Below the pieces are notes generated by a model. It was not told where the DNA came from. It saw only the letters and a program-made list of their open reading frames with translations, and did no database searches. Source: JADGGM01 sp035277485 (GTDB lineage Bacteria > Gemmatimonadota > Gemmatimonadetes > Gemmatimonadales > Gemmatimonadaceae). Taken from it: a DNA stretch of 64,000 nt. Below are positions 34,534-43,629 of the stretch, one piece after another. The stretch's first letter is position 1. Every line of letters begins with the position of its first letter. The stretch covers positions 1-64,000 of the forward strand of contig DATEKK010000226.1 in assembly GCA_035277485.1 (NCBI GenBank). The letters run 5' to 3'. A program made the translations under genes and the position numbers.

Positions 34534-36137
34534 AGGTGTGTCGCATGCCCGCGATGGTCGCGGGACTCGTCGCTCTGGGATGCGCCTCGGGCGGATCCCA
34601 TCCCAAGCCGGCGCCGCAGCCGGCCGCGCTGCCCGCATCGCAGATGGCCACGAGCCAGGCGCCGCCGTCGCCCGTCGCCGTGCTGCGCACGAGCATCGAT
34701 TCGCTCATCGCCGATTCGGTGTTCCGCAACGCGAACTGGGGCATCCTCATCGTCGACCCGGATCGCGGCGACACACTCTATTCGCACAACGCGGGCAAGT
34801 TGTTCATGCCCGCGTCGAACATGAAGGTGATCACCGGGTCTGTCGCGTTGGCTCAGTTAGGCCCGAACTTTCAGTTCCACACCACGTTCGTGGCCGACGG
34901 CCCCGTCTGCGACGGCACCCTGCACGGCGATCTCGTCGTGAACGGCCGCGGTGATCCGAGCGAAAGCGACGCGATGCGCGGCGACGCGCTGTCCGCGATG
35001 CGCGACATCGCCGACTCGCTCCGCGCGCACGGCATCACGCGCGTCGTCGGACAGGTGCTCAACGGATTCGACGCGTTCCCCGGCCCGACGCTCGGCTACG
35101 GCTGGTCATGGGACGACCTCGACGCGTCGTATAGCGCGGGCGTCGACGAATTGTTCTTCAACGAAGGCGCGGCGCGCGTCTTGATCCGCGGCGCCCGCAA
35201 CCCCGGCGGCAAAGTGAGCGTCACGGTGTTGCCCACCTCGCGATATCCCGCCGTGCACGTTGCGGCGATTACCGAGTTTCCGCCCGAGTCGCTCGCGTCG
35301 GGCAGCGGCGGTCGTCGTCGGTTCACGCGCATGCAGGGCGAGCTGCACACGTCGCTCGACACGCTCACGGGATCGGTCACGCTGGCCGGCTGGATCGCAC
35401 CCGATGCCGTCGACACCATGGACGTGGTGTATCCCGACCAGAACACGGCGTATCTCGAGGCGCTCCGCGGCGCACTGATCGAGCGAGGCGTGGCGCTCAA
35501 GGACGTGAAAGAGCGCAAACGGTTAGGCGGCTGCGGCCACGGTGCGCGCGCGACGGAGCCGGTGTCCGACACGCTGTTCACGTATCTCTCGCCGCCTCTC
35601 CGCGACGTGCTCCGCGCGATGGCCAAGCCCTCGCAGAACCAGATCGCCGAGATCCTGCTGCGCACGATCGGCCTCGAGAAAGCCGGATCAGGCACGGCCG
35701 ACAGCGGCATCGCCGTCGTGCGCCGTCAACTCCTCGCCTGGAACGTGCAGCCGGATGGTTTCGTGCAACGCGATGGCAGCGGACTCTCACGCTACGACTA
35801 TCTCACGCCCGAAACGCTCGTGCGCGTGCTGGCGAGCATCCGCAAGGACACCGCGTTCAACGCGTTCTACGACGCGTTGCCCATTGCCGGCGTCGACGGA
35901 ACGATCGGCAACCGGATGCGCGACACACCGGCACAGGGCAACGTGCACGCCAAGACCGGATTCGTCGCCAATGCGCGATCGCTCAGCGGCTACGTGACCA
36001 CCGCCGATGGACACATGCTCATCTTCAGCGCGCTGTGCAACAACTGGACGACGTCGGTGCGCGAGATCGAGCGGGTGCAGGATGCGATCGCGGTCGACTT
36101 GGCGTCGATGCATCTGGCCGGCGCGACGACGCCCTAG
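34530..36137 (+). CDS. S13 D-alanyl-D-alanine carboxypeptidase (PBP4/DacB type), lipoprotein
   Basis: The 535-residue protein has a short lipoprotein signal (lipobox VALGC). The penicillin-binding motifs are in order: SxxK in PASNMKVITG, SxN in AKPSQNQIAEILL, and KTG in HAKTGFVANARS. It trims or cleaves periplasmic peptidoglycan peptides. It is inserted between mobB and moeA with an ATGA overlap on one side and one base on the other, so a cell-wall gene is embedded in the molybdenum-cofactor unit. Confidence 0.92.
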   Translation: MKVCRMPAMVAGLVALGCASGGSHPKPAPQPAALPASQMATSQAPPSPVAVLRTSIDSLIADSVFRNANWGILIVDPDRGDTLYSHNAGKLFMPASNMKVITGSVALAQLGPNFQFHTTFVADGPVCDGTLHGDLVVNGRGDPSESDAMRGDALSAMRDIADSLRAHGITRVVGQVLNGFDAFPGPTLGYGWSWDDLDASYSAGVDELFFNEGAARVLIRGARNPGGKVSVTVLPTSRYPAVHVAAITEFPPESLASGSGGRRRFTRMQGELHTSLDTLTGSVTLAGWIAPDAVDTMDVVYPDQNTAYLEALRGALIERGVALKDVKERKRLGGCGHGARATEPVSDTLFTYLSPPLRDVLRAMAKPSQNQIAEILLRTIGLEKAGSGTADSGIAVVRRQLLAWNVQPDGFVQRDGSGLSRYDYLTPETLVRVLASIRKDTAFNAFYDALPIAGVDGTIGNRMRDTPAQGNVHAKTGFVANARSLSGYVTTADGHMLIFSALCNNWTTSVREIERVQDAIAVDLASMHLAGATTP

Positions 36138-36138
36138 C

Positions 36139-37389
36139 ATGCTGTCCGTCGCCGAGGCCGCCGCACGCATCATCGCCGACATCGCTCCGTTAGGCGCCGA
36201 GCGCGTCGCGCTGCTCGATTCGTTAGGCAGGGTGCTGGCGGCCCCGGTCCGGTCGCCGCTCACCCTGCCGGCGTGGGACAACTCGGCCATGGATGGCTAC
36301 GCGGTCCGTGCGGATGACGTGCGCGACGCGCGCCCCGACGCGCCGGTTTCGCTGCGCGTGCTCGAGACCGTGGCCGCAGGCGCCTTCCCGTCGCATCGCG
36401 TCGACACCGGTACGGCCACGCGCATCATGACCGGCGCGCCGATACCGGATGGCGCTGATGGCGTGATCCGCATCGAGGACACCGACGGCGGCACGGCGCA
36501 CGTCGCCATCCGCGACGCGCGCGACGCGGGCCGCAACGTCAGGCACCGCGGCGAGGACATTGCCGCGGGCAGCACGGTGTTCGAGCGCGGGCAGCCGGTC
36601 GGCCCCGCGCAGGTGGGCGTCCTCGCGTCGATCGGCGCCGCCACCGTGGATGTGTACCGCCGCCCGCGGGTCGCGTTCTTCGGCTCGGGCGACGAGATCG
36701 TGGATCTCGATGGCCTGCCCGACGCCGTGGCCGGCCGCAAGGTCCTCACGTCCAACAGCTACACGCTCCACGCGATGATCCGCGCCGCCGGCGCCGAGCC
36801 GTTGAACCTGGGGCTCGCGCGCGATGACCCGGGCGAGCTGCGCGACCGCATCGCGCGCAGCACCGGCTGCGATCTGCTCATCACGTCGGCCGGCATCTCC
36901 GCGGGCGCGTTCGACTACGTGCGCGATGTGCTTACTGAGTTAGGCGTCGAGATGACCGTGTGGAGGGTGCGGATGCGGCCCGGCGCCCCGCTCGGCTTCG
37001 GGTGGCTGGGCAACCGGCCCTGGATCGGCCTGCCCGGCAACCCGGTGTCGACCATGGTCACCTTCGAGTTGTTCGTGCGGCCCATGTTGCTCCGGATGCT
37101 CGGCCATACGCGCATCTACCGGCGTCCGGTGACGGTCACGCTCGAGGAACCGATGACGATTACCGGTGCGCTCACGCACTTCCTGCGCGGCATCGTCACC
37201 GTCGCCGGAGACGGGACCATGACCGCGCGCCTGTCGGGACCGCAAGGCTCGGGCGTGCTCACGTCGATGGCCCGGGCCAACGCGCTGCTCGTCATCCCCG
37301 AAGACCGCCCGCGCGTCGAGGCCGGCGAATCGGTGCACGCGCTGCTGCTCGGCGAAGACGCACAGTCGAGCGCCGTCTTCGCCCTGTGA
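36139..37389 (+). CDS. moeA: Molybdopterin molybdenumtransferase
   Basis: The 416-residue protein inserts molybdate into adenylated molybdopterin. Landmarks are LPAWDNSAMDGYAVRADD, TGTATRIMTGAPIPDGADGV, RPRVAFFGSGDEIVDLD, TSAGISAGAFDYVRDVLTEL and GLPGNPVSTMVTFELFVRP, all of the MoeA/GephE family. It contains three GTTAGGC copies, two of them within 40 bases (36189 and 36224). Its stop overlaps the GTG of the methyltransferase gene. Confidence 0.94.
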   Translation: MLSVAEAAARIIADIAPLGAERVALLDSLGRVLAAPVRSPLTLPAWDNSAMDGYAVRADDVRDARPDAPVSLRVLETVAAGAFPSHRVDTGTATRIMTGAPIPDGADGVIRIEDTDGGTAHVAIRDARDAGRNVRHRGEDIAAGSTVFERGQPVGPAQVGVLASIGAATVDVYRRPRVAFFGSGDEIVDLDGLPDAVAGRKVLTSNSYTLHAMIRAAGAEPLNLGLARDDPGELRDRIARSTGCDLLITSAGISAGAFDYVRDVLTELGVEMTVWRVRMRPGAPLGFGWLGNRPWIGLPGNPVSTMVTFELFVRPMLLRMLGHTRIYRRPVTVTLEEPMTITGALTHFLRGIVTVAGDGTMTARLSGPQGSGVLTSMARANALLVIPEDRPRVEAGESVHALLLGEDAQSSAVFAL

Positions 37390-38060
37390 TTGCACGCGTC
37401 GACGAGGATATCGAGCGGCGTCACGTCTGCGTCAGCCTGGAGGTCGACGTCGCCGGCAGGCGTGTGACGATCCGCAAGCCGTACTCGATCGACGCGCTCA
37501 TCGATGCAGAAGATTTCTCGCGCGACGAGCGCCTGCCGTACTGGGCCGAGCTGTGGCCCGCCGCGCGCGTCCTGTCCGATGTGCTGGCGCTGGAGTCGGG
37601 TGATGGCCGGACCTGTCTCGAGCTCGGCTGCGGCCTGGGCCTCACGTCCATCGCGGCACTCATGGCCGGGTACGATGTGACCGCCTCCGACTATTACGAG
37701 GACGCACTCGCCTTCGCGCGGACCAACGCGCTCCACGCCGTTGGGCGCGCGCCGGCGACACGTCTCGTCGATTGGCGCGACCTGCCCGGCGATCTCGGCA
37801 CGTTCGATCGCGTGGTCGCGGCTGACGTGCTCTACGAGCGAACGTACGGTCCGTTAGTCGCGGGCGCGCTCGACCGGACCTTGCGCGCCGGCGGCATCGC
37901 GACGGTTGCCGACCCCGGCCGCGTCGCCGCCGAAGTGTTCGTGCGCGCATGCGAGGAGCTCGGTCTCGAGCTCACGGCGATGCCGGTTCGCGAATTGAAG
38001 GACGGCGCCGCGACGCACCGCGTCCGCCTGCTCGAGCTCCGGCGCGCCGCCGATCGTTAA
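37386..38060 (+). CDS. SAM-dependent methyltransferase (METTL/lysine-methyltransferase-like)
   Basis: The 224-residue protein has the GTG start fixed by the GTGA overlap with moeA. The substrate-side motif LPYWAELWPAARVLSDVL precedes motif I LELGCGLGLTSIAALMAGYD, then TASDYYEDAL and VVAADVLYER. This matches the family of protein (often lysine) methyltransferases related to METTL18-23/EtfB-KMT. An ETF cluster lies next door on the opposite strand, which makes modification of EtfB conceivable, but this is speculative. Confidence 0.8.
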   Translation: MIARVDEDIERRHVCVSLEVDVAGRRVTIRKPYSIDALIDAEDFSRDERLPYWAELWPAARVLSDVLALESGDGRTCLELGCGLGLTSIAALMAGYDVTASDYYEDALAFARTNALHAVGRAPATRLVDWRDLPGDLGTFDRVVAADVLYERTYGPLVAGALDRTLRAGGIATVADPGRVAAEVFVRACEELGLELTAMPVRELKDGAATHRVRLLELRRAADR

Positions 38061-38062
38061 GT

Positions 38063-38117
38063 CGGACAGAGCGCGACAGAGCCTGACTAAGCCGGAGACG
38101 GAGTCCGGTTCTGTCCG
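38063..38117. terminator. Nested bidirectional terminator between convergent genes
   Basis: An outer 8 bp stem (38063-38070 with 38110-38117) encloses an inner CCGGA/TCCGG hairpin (38092-38096 with 38104-38108). It lies between the methyltransferase and ETF dehydrogenase stops, which converge. It can act in both directions. Confidence 0.55.
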
Positions 38118-38139
38118 GCACCGTCTTGCTGTGTCCGCC

Positions 38140-39816
38140 TTACATGCTGCGATACTTGGCGCCGCTGCCGCCCTCGCGCGGCGTCCACCGCGGACCCACG
38201 TCGTCAGTCGCCTTGCAGTCCACGCAGTTCGCCGGACTCACCACCAGGCGGTCTCCATCGCGTTCGTACACGCCGGCCGGACACAAGTGGGCGTAGAAGT
38301 CGGCCATCGCCGGCGGAATGTCCTGCCCAACGATCAGATGCGATGGAATGTCGTCGCGCGTGGCGTTGCCGGAGCGGAACACCGCATCCAGCTTCGAGAA
38401 CGTCAGCTTGCCATCCGGCTGCACGTGCGTCACGCTCTCGGCCGTGCGCGCGACGTCGGCATCCGCTTCCGACGTGAGGTGTCCGCCGGGGAACGCGCCG
38501 CGCGTGAGCGTCATGAGGCCCGCTTTGATCCCGCCGCCGTAAATGCCGCCGTGCTGGAATGCGAGCCGCATGTTGCGGCGTTCGTACAGGTCGCGCGTGA
38601 TGTAGCTCTCTCGTACCATCTGGTCGTAGGGCGCGAGAGCCGCCGCCGATGTGTCCTGCTTCTTGAGCGCGTCGAAGATGGCGCGCGCCGCGAAGATCCC
38701 CGATTGCATCGCGTAGTGAATTCCTTTGAGCGACGCGACCTCCACGAATCCCGCGGCGTCGCCGGTCATGATCAGGCCGTCCCCATACCGCCGCTCCGGA
38801 AGCGCCCAGTACCCGCCCTCGGGGATGGTTTTCGCCCCCCACTCGATCATCTCGCCGCCCTCGAGGTACGAGCGAAACAGCGGGTGCAGCTTGAGCCGCT
38901 GCAACAGCTCGTGCGCATCCAGCGACGCCTGCGGATAGTCGAGCCCCACCACGATGCCCACCGCGACCTGCTTGCCGCCTAACGGATACATGAAGCTGCC
39001 GCCGAACACGTCGTTGGGCAGCGGCCAGCCGAGCGTGTGGACCACGGCATCCAACGGACGCGTTGCCTCCCACAGCTCCTTCACGCCTAACGCAAACAGC
39101 GGCGGGTTGGGCGATGTGATGCCCCGCCACGCGCGATACGCCTGCGTCAGCACGCCGCGCGTCCCTTCGGCCAGCACCGTCACCCGCGCGGTGAGATCCG
39201 TGGGCGGCGTGTACCCCGGACCGGGCGTCCCGTCGCGGGCCAGTCCCGACGGCGTCGTCCGCACGCCGATCACCCGCTCGCCCTCCACCAGGAGCGAGGC
39301 GACCGGGAACCCCGTGAACAGATTGACGCCCGCCGCCTCGGCCTTCTCGCCTAACCAGCGCACCATCTCGCAAATCGAGCCCACGTAGTTGCCGTGGTTG
39401 CGCATCGTGGGCGGTGTGGGCAGACGCAGCGCGCGCGAGCCGGTCATGAAATACACGCGCTCGCCCGTCACTGCGGCGCGGAACGGGAATTCGCGGTCCG
39501 GCATTCCCGGAAAGAGCGCGCGGAATGCCACCGGGTTCACCACCGCGCCCGAGAGACAGTGCTCGCCTAACGCGCCGGCTTTCTCGAGCACGCCGATCTG
39601 GAGCTCGCCTAACGAACCGCCCGCCTCGGCGTCGGCGCGCGCGAGACGCGCCAGCTCGATCGCGCCCGCGAGCCCCGCCGGCCCGCCGCCCACGAACACC
39701 ACGTCCATCGGCACCGCCTCGGCGTCGGGCGGCTCCGCCACGATGAAACGATCCGTCGGAAGCGGCGGCTGGTACTGACCGGGGACGAGGGGAAGCGGTC
39801 GACCGGATGGCGTCAT
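38140..39816 (-). CDS. Electron-transfer flavoprotein:quinone oxidoreductase (ETF-QO)
   Basis: The protein has about 558 residues; the start at 39816 was chosen over one 36 bases upstream. FAD is bound through VVFVGGGPAGLAGAIELARL, and further motifs are LSGAVVNPVAF and GDAAGFVEVASLKGIHYAM. The C-terminal Fe-S domain keeps LCPAGVYE and ANCVDCKATD. The fourth canonical cluster Cys (CKTCD in relatives) is Thr here. It passes electrons from ETF to membrane quinone and sits with etfA, etfB and an acyl-CoA dehydrogenase. Confidence 0.92.
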   Translation of the reverse strand: MTPSGRPLPLVPGQYQPPLPTDRFIVAEPPDAEAVPMDVVFVGGGPAGLAGAIELARLARADAEAGGSLGELQIGVLEKAGALGEHCLSGAVVNPVAFRALFPGMPDREFPFRAAVTGERVYFMTGSRALRLPTPPTMRNHGNYVGSICEMVRWLGEKAEAAGVNLFTGFPVASLLVEGERVIGVRTTPSGLARDGTPGPGYTPPTDLTARVTVLAEGTRGVLTQAYRAWRGITSPNPPLFALGVKELWEATRPLDAVVHTLGWPLPNDVFGGSFMYPLGGKQVAVGIVVGLDYPQASLDAHELLQRLKLHPLFRSYLEGGEMIEWGAKTIPEGGYWALPERRYGDGLIMTGDAAGFVEVASLKGIHYAMQSGIFAARAIFDALKKQDTSAAALAPYDQMVRESYITRDLYERRNMRLAFQHGGIYGGGIKAGLMTLTRGAFPGGHLTSEADADVARTAESVTHVQPDGKLTFSKLDAVFRSGNATRDDIPSHLIVGQDIPPAMADFYAHLCPAGVYERDGDRLVVSPANCVDCKATDDVGPRWTPREGGSGAKYRSM

Positions 39817-39867
39817 GAGCGGAGTGGAGTGTGAGGGCCGGCCGCTCACCACGCGGCCGGCACGCGA

Positions 39868-40857
39868 TCAATGCGACTGTTTCGCCTTGCGCACCGCTTC
39901 GGTGAGCACCGGCAACACTTCGAGCACGTCGCCCACCACGCCGTAGTCCGCGATCTTGAAGATGGGCGCCTCGCGATCCTTGTTGATCGCGACGATGGTC
40001 TTGGAGGTGCGCATGCCGGCCAGATGCTGGATCGCTCCCGAGATGCCGCACGCCACGTACAGATCCGGGCTCACCAACCGACCGGTCTGTCCGATCTGAT
40101 CCGTGTGCGGACGCCACCCGTCGTCGGTTACCGCCCGCGTGGCGCCGACCGCCGCATTCCCGAACGCGCTCGCGAGCTCTTCGACCAGCTTGAAGTTTTC
40201 CGGTGCGCGGAGCCCGCGCCCGCCGCTCACGATCACCGGTGCCTCGCCCAGGTCGAGCTTGGCCGTGTTGCCGGCGAGCAATTCCTTGGGCACGACGCGC
40301 GCCGAGGCCGGGTCGATCGCGGGAGCGATCGTCTGCACACGCGCCGTGCGCGGCGCGCGCGTCGCGGTCACCGCGCCCGGGCGCAGCGACAGCAGCACCG
40401 GCGTGCCGGTGATGGACAGCGTCGCAATCACCTTCCCCGTGTTCACCGGATGCCTGACGACGATCGCGTCGCCCGACGCCTCGAACGCTATCACGTCGGC
40501 GCCGAGCGCGACGCCTAACTTTGCCGCCACGCGGGGCGCGAGATCGCGGCCTTGCGCCGATGCGCTGAAGAACGCCGCGCGATACGAGCCGGCGCCTACG
40601 CGCGCCGCGGCCGTGGCGGCCGCCACCTCAGGCGAATACAACGCCAGTCCCGGGTGCTCCACCACTTCCACCGCGTCGGCCCCGTGCGCAGCGACCAACT
40701 CGGCTTTCGCCGCCATGCCCGGCGCACCGATGATCAGCGCGTGCACCTCGCCGCCGCCCGTGGCGTCCGCCAACTGACGAGCCGCGGTCACCGCCTCGAG
40801 TCCGACACGCCGCAGCTCCCCGCTCCGCGATTCGACGAATGCAAAGGTGTTCGCCAT
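39868..40857 (-). CDS. etfA: Electron-transfer flavoprotein alpha subunit
   Basis: The 329-residue protein has the C-terminal FAD-binding signature QIGQTGRLVSPDLYVACGIS followed by GAIQHLAGMRTSKTIVAINK, and VSGGRGLRAPENF in the middle. With EtfB it collects electrons from acyl-CoA dehydrogenases. Its ATG overlaps the EtfB stop by one base (TGATG arrangement), so the two subunits are co-translated. Confidence 0.95.
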   Translation of the reverse strand: MANTFAFVESRSGELRRVGLEAVTAARQLADATGGGEVHALIIGAPGMAAKAELVAAHGADAVEVVEHPGLALYSPEVAAATAAARVGAGSYRAAFFSASAQGRDLAPRVAAKLGVALGADVIAFEASGDAIVVRHPVNTGKVIATLSITGTPVLLSLRPGAVTATRAPRTARVQTIAPAIDPASARVVPKELLAGNTAKLDLGEAPVIVSGGRGLRAPENFKLVEELASAFGNAAVGATRAVTDDGWRPHTDQIGQTGRLVSPDLYVACGISGAIQHLAGMRTSKTIVAINKDREAPIFKIADYGVVGDVLEVLPVLTEAVRKAKQSH

Positions 40858-41609
40858 CAGAGCACCTTCGCTTCCGTTTGCAGCAGCCGCACCAACTCCG
40901 GCACCGCTGCCGGACCTTCACCGATGATCCGCCCGCCCGTCCGCTCGGGCGGCAATTCCATTCTGATCACCTTCACGCGCCATTCTCCCACCTGCGCCGG
41001 TTTCACCTCGAGCGGTTTCTTTTTCGCCGCCATGATGCCCTTGAGCGACGGCAACCGCGGCCGCGCGATGCCTTCATCGATCGTCACCACCGCCGGCAGC
41101 GGAAACTCGAGCACCTCCGCTGCGCCCTCGAGCTCGCGGCGCGCCGTGCCCCGGCCGTTGGTAATCGTGAGCTGCGACGCCGCCGAAACGCATGGGAGTC
41201 CCAACAATTCCGCGGTCATCGGCCCGACGCTCTGATTCGCTGCGTCGATCGCCATCCGGCCGAAGAGCACGAGATCGTAGCCGCCGCCCTTGAGCTCGTC
41301 CGCCAGCACGCGCGCCAAGGCCAGCGCATCCGCCGGCACCGAATCGGCCTTGAGGTGCACCGCCTTGTCGGCGCCCATGCTCAGCGCCTTGCGCAGCGTT
41401 TCCTGGACCGTGTCGGGGCCCAGCGAGATGACCGTCACCTCGCCCGCGCCCTCCTTTTCCTTGAGCTGCAGCGCGGCTTCCACCGCGAATCCATCGAAAT
41501 CCGCGATGTCGAACTTCACACCCGTCTCATCGACGGACGTCCCATTCGCCGCGATCTTGAAGCGCGTCTCCATGTCGGCGGCGCGCTTGATGCACACGGC
41601 CATCTTCAC
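40857..41609 (-). CDS. etfB: Electron-transfer flavoprotein beta subunit
   Basis: The 250-residue partner of EtfA binds AMP structurally. The signature VGPMTAELLGLPCVSAASQL is present, as is the lysine-rich recognition-loop region near RPRLPSLKGIMAAKKKPLEV. The N-terminus is MKMAVCIKRAAD. The order acyl-CoA dehydrogenase, EtfB, EtfA, ETF-QO on the minus strand forms a complete path from acyl-CoA to the quinone pool. Confidence 0.95.
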   Translation of the reverse strand: MKMAVCIKRAADMETRFKIAANGTSVDETGVKFDIADFDGFAVEAALQLKEKEGAGEVTVISLGPDTVQETLRKALSMGADKAVHLKADSVPADALALARVLADELKGGGYDLVLFGRMAIDAANQSVGPMTAELLGLPCVSAASQLTITNGRGTARRELEGAAEVLEFPLPAVVTIDEGIARPRLPSLKGIMAAKKKPLEVKPAQVGEWRVKVIRMELPPERTGGRIIGEGPAAVPELVRLLQTEAKVL

Positions 41610-41694
41610 CGCGCGTACTCCTTGCGTTTGAGTTCGACAACAACAGAGCGGCGGCCCGACCCCGCACTCCCATCACGGCGCGCCGCTCGGGCGG

Positions 41695-42867
41695 TCACTG
41701 GAACGCGTTCAGGCCCGTGATCGCTTGGCCTAACACAAGCGTGTGCACGTCGTGCGTCCCCTCGTACGTGTACACGCTCTCCAGATTCGCCATGTGGCGC
41801 ATCGATGCGTACTCGGCCAGAATCCCGTTCGCGCCCAACAACCGGCGCGCCTCCCGCGCGATGTCCGTCGCCATGCTCACGTTGTTCCGCTTCGCCAACG
41901 AGACCTGTTGCGGCGTCATCGTTCCCGCATCCTTGAGCCGCCCCAGGTGCAGCGTGAGCAGCTGCCCTTTCACGATTTCCGTCAACATCTCGGCGAGCCG
42001 CGCCTGCTGCAGCTGAAACGCGCCGATCGGCTTGCCGAACATCACCCGGTTGCACGCGTACGACGCCGCTTCCTCGTAGCACGCCATCGCCGCGCCCACG
42101 CTGCCCCACGCAATGCCGTACCGCGCCTGCGTCAGACACATGAGCGGACTCTTGAGTCCACCGCTCTTCGGCAGAATCGCATCCGCCGGCACGTGCACGT
42201 CCTGCATCACCAGCTCGCTCGTATCCGAGGCGCGGAGCGACAATTTGCCCTTCTGGTCGCGCGCCGTGAACCCGGGCGCGTTAGTCGGCACCACGAATCC
42301 GCGAATGGAGCGCTCGTCCTTGTCGCCGTTCGTTTTCGCCCACACCACCGCCACCTGCGCCGTCGAGCCGTTGGTGATCCACATCTTGGCGCCGTTCAAC
42401 ACCCAGCTGCCATCCGACTGCTGGCGCGCCATCGTGATCATGCCCGCCGGATTCGACCCGTAGTCGGGTTCCGTTAGGCCAAAACATCCGATGATCTCGC
42501 CGTTGGCCATCTTCGGCAGATAGCTGCGTTTCTGCTCGTCGCTCCCGAACGCGAAGATCGGATACATCACGAGCGCGCCCTGCACCGACGCAAACGATCG
42601 CACCCCCGAGTCGCCGCGCTCGAGCTCCTGCATGATCAATCCATACGACACGTTGTTGAGTCCCGCGCACCCGTACTCCTCCGGCAGATTCGCGCCGAAC
42701 ACGCCGAGCGACGCGAGCTCGGGTACCAGCTCGCGGGGGAAACGACCTTCCACATAACAATCGCCGATGATCGGCAGTACACGCTCGTCCACGAAGCGGT
42801 GCACACTGTCCCGCACCGCGCGCTCTTCTTCGGACAGCGCGCTGTCGATGGCATAGAAGTCTGTCAT
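41695..42867 (-). CDS. Acyl-CoA dehydrogenase, glutaryl-CoA dehydrogenase-like
   Basis: The 390-residue FAD enzyme has GCFGLTEPDYGSNPAGM and KMWITNGSTAQVAVVWAKT (acyl-CoA dehydrogenase signature 1). The C-terminal catalytic region SVYTYEGTHDVHTLVLGQAI contains the base Glu in YEGT. The overall spacing and this ending are those of glutaryl-CoA dehydrogenase, but the specificity-determining Arg was not checked. It feeds electrons to the adjacent ETF genes. The 85-base gap to etfB shows nothing notable. Confidence 0.9.
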   Translation of the reverse strand: MTDFYAIDSALSEEERAVRDSVHRFVDERVLPIIGDCYVEGRFPRELVPELASLGVFGANLPEEYGCAGLNNVSYGLIMQELERGDSGVRSFASVQGALVMYPIFAFGSDEQKRSYLPKMANGEIIGCFGLTEPDYGSNPAGMITMARQQSDGSWVLNGAKMWITNGSTAQVAVVWAKTNGDKDERSIRGFVVPTNAPGFTARDQKGKLSLRASDTSELVMQDVHVPADAILPKSGGLKSPLMCLTQARYGIAWGSVGAAMACYEEAASYACNRVMFGKPIGAFQLQQARLAEMLTEIVKGQLLTLHLGRLKDAGTMTPQQVSLAKRNNVSMATDIAREARRLLGANGILAEYASMRHMANLESVYTYEGTHDVHTLVLGQAITGLNAFQ

Positions 42868-42903
42868 GGCGCGAAAACTACTCGGTACGCCAAGACTTCG
42901 GTA

Positions 42904-43629
42904 TCAGATCGCCGCGCGCACGTCGCCGTGCCAGGCACTCTCCATCGAGCGCCGCGCCCGCGGCTCAATACCCAGCTCGCGCGCCTTCGCGCGAAAGGCG
43001 CGCCCGTGATCGAGCGGCAATCCTCGCTCGGCCTGCCACTGATGCACCATCTCGTGCAGCAGCGTGTGTAGCACTTCCGTCCACGGCTCGCGCCGGATGT
43101 GCGACCGGCTGATCGCGATCTCGGGCGCCAGGCCGTCGGCCGCCACCGTGTATTGCCCCAGCCGGCTTCGCATCCGCCGAGACACCGCGATGTCGACGGG
43201 TCGCAACGATCCATCGAAATAACGCCGGTTGTACTCCTCGTGCGCCTTCGCGAGCTCGGCGAGCAGCACGGCATCTTCCCGGCGCGGGCGCGCCCGCCGC
43301 CGAGGACGTCGAGCTCCCTCGTCGCGCGGCGCGTGCTCGAGGATCACGCGTTCGGCCTCGCGCCGCGCGCGACGCGTCCGGCTCCCCACGAACCCGACGA
43401 TCGCCCGCCAGACCTCTGGCGGCGCGGCCAGATACGCCTCGTGCACCCGCAGCACACCACCGCGATAGCTCACCATCACCGTTCGATTCTTCGTGAGCTC
43501 GCACCGCTCGATCCGATGGTCCAGGCCGATCGCGTGCAGGCGTCGCAATAGCGTCGCGCCGTCGCGCGGGGCTGCATCGAACGCCAGCTCCAGTTGGGTG
43601 GCAGCCCCGCGCAGCAGTCGCCCGATCAC
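42904..43629 (-). CDS. SprT-like zinc metalloprotease-fold protein
   Basis: The 241-residue protein has an N-terminal Arg-rich half of unknown function and a C-terminal SprT domain. EYNRRYFDGSLRPVDIAVSR precedes the zinc helix LLHEMVHQWQAERG, with a third His in LDHGRAFRAKA. SprT/SPRTN relatives handle DNA-protein crosslinks, but many bacterial copies are uncharacterised. The GTG start overlaps the phosphoesterase stop (GTGA). Confidence 0.78.
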   Translation of the reverse strand: MIGRLLRGAATQLELAFDAAPRDGATLLRRLHAIGLDHRIERCELTKNRTVMVSYRGGVLRVHEAYLAAPPEVWRAIVGFVGSRTRRARREAERVILEHAPRDEGARRPRRRARPRREDAVLLAELAKAHEEYNRRYFDGSLRPVDIAVSRRMRSRLGQYTVAADGLAPEIAISRSHIRREPWTEVLHTLLHEMVHQWQAERGLPLDHGRAFRAKARELGIEPRARRSMESAWHGDVRAAI

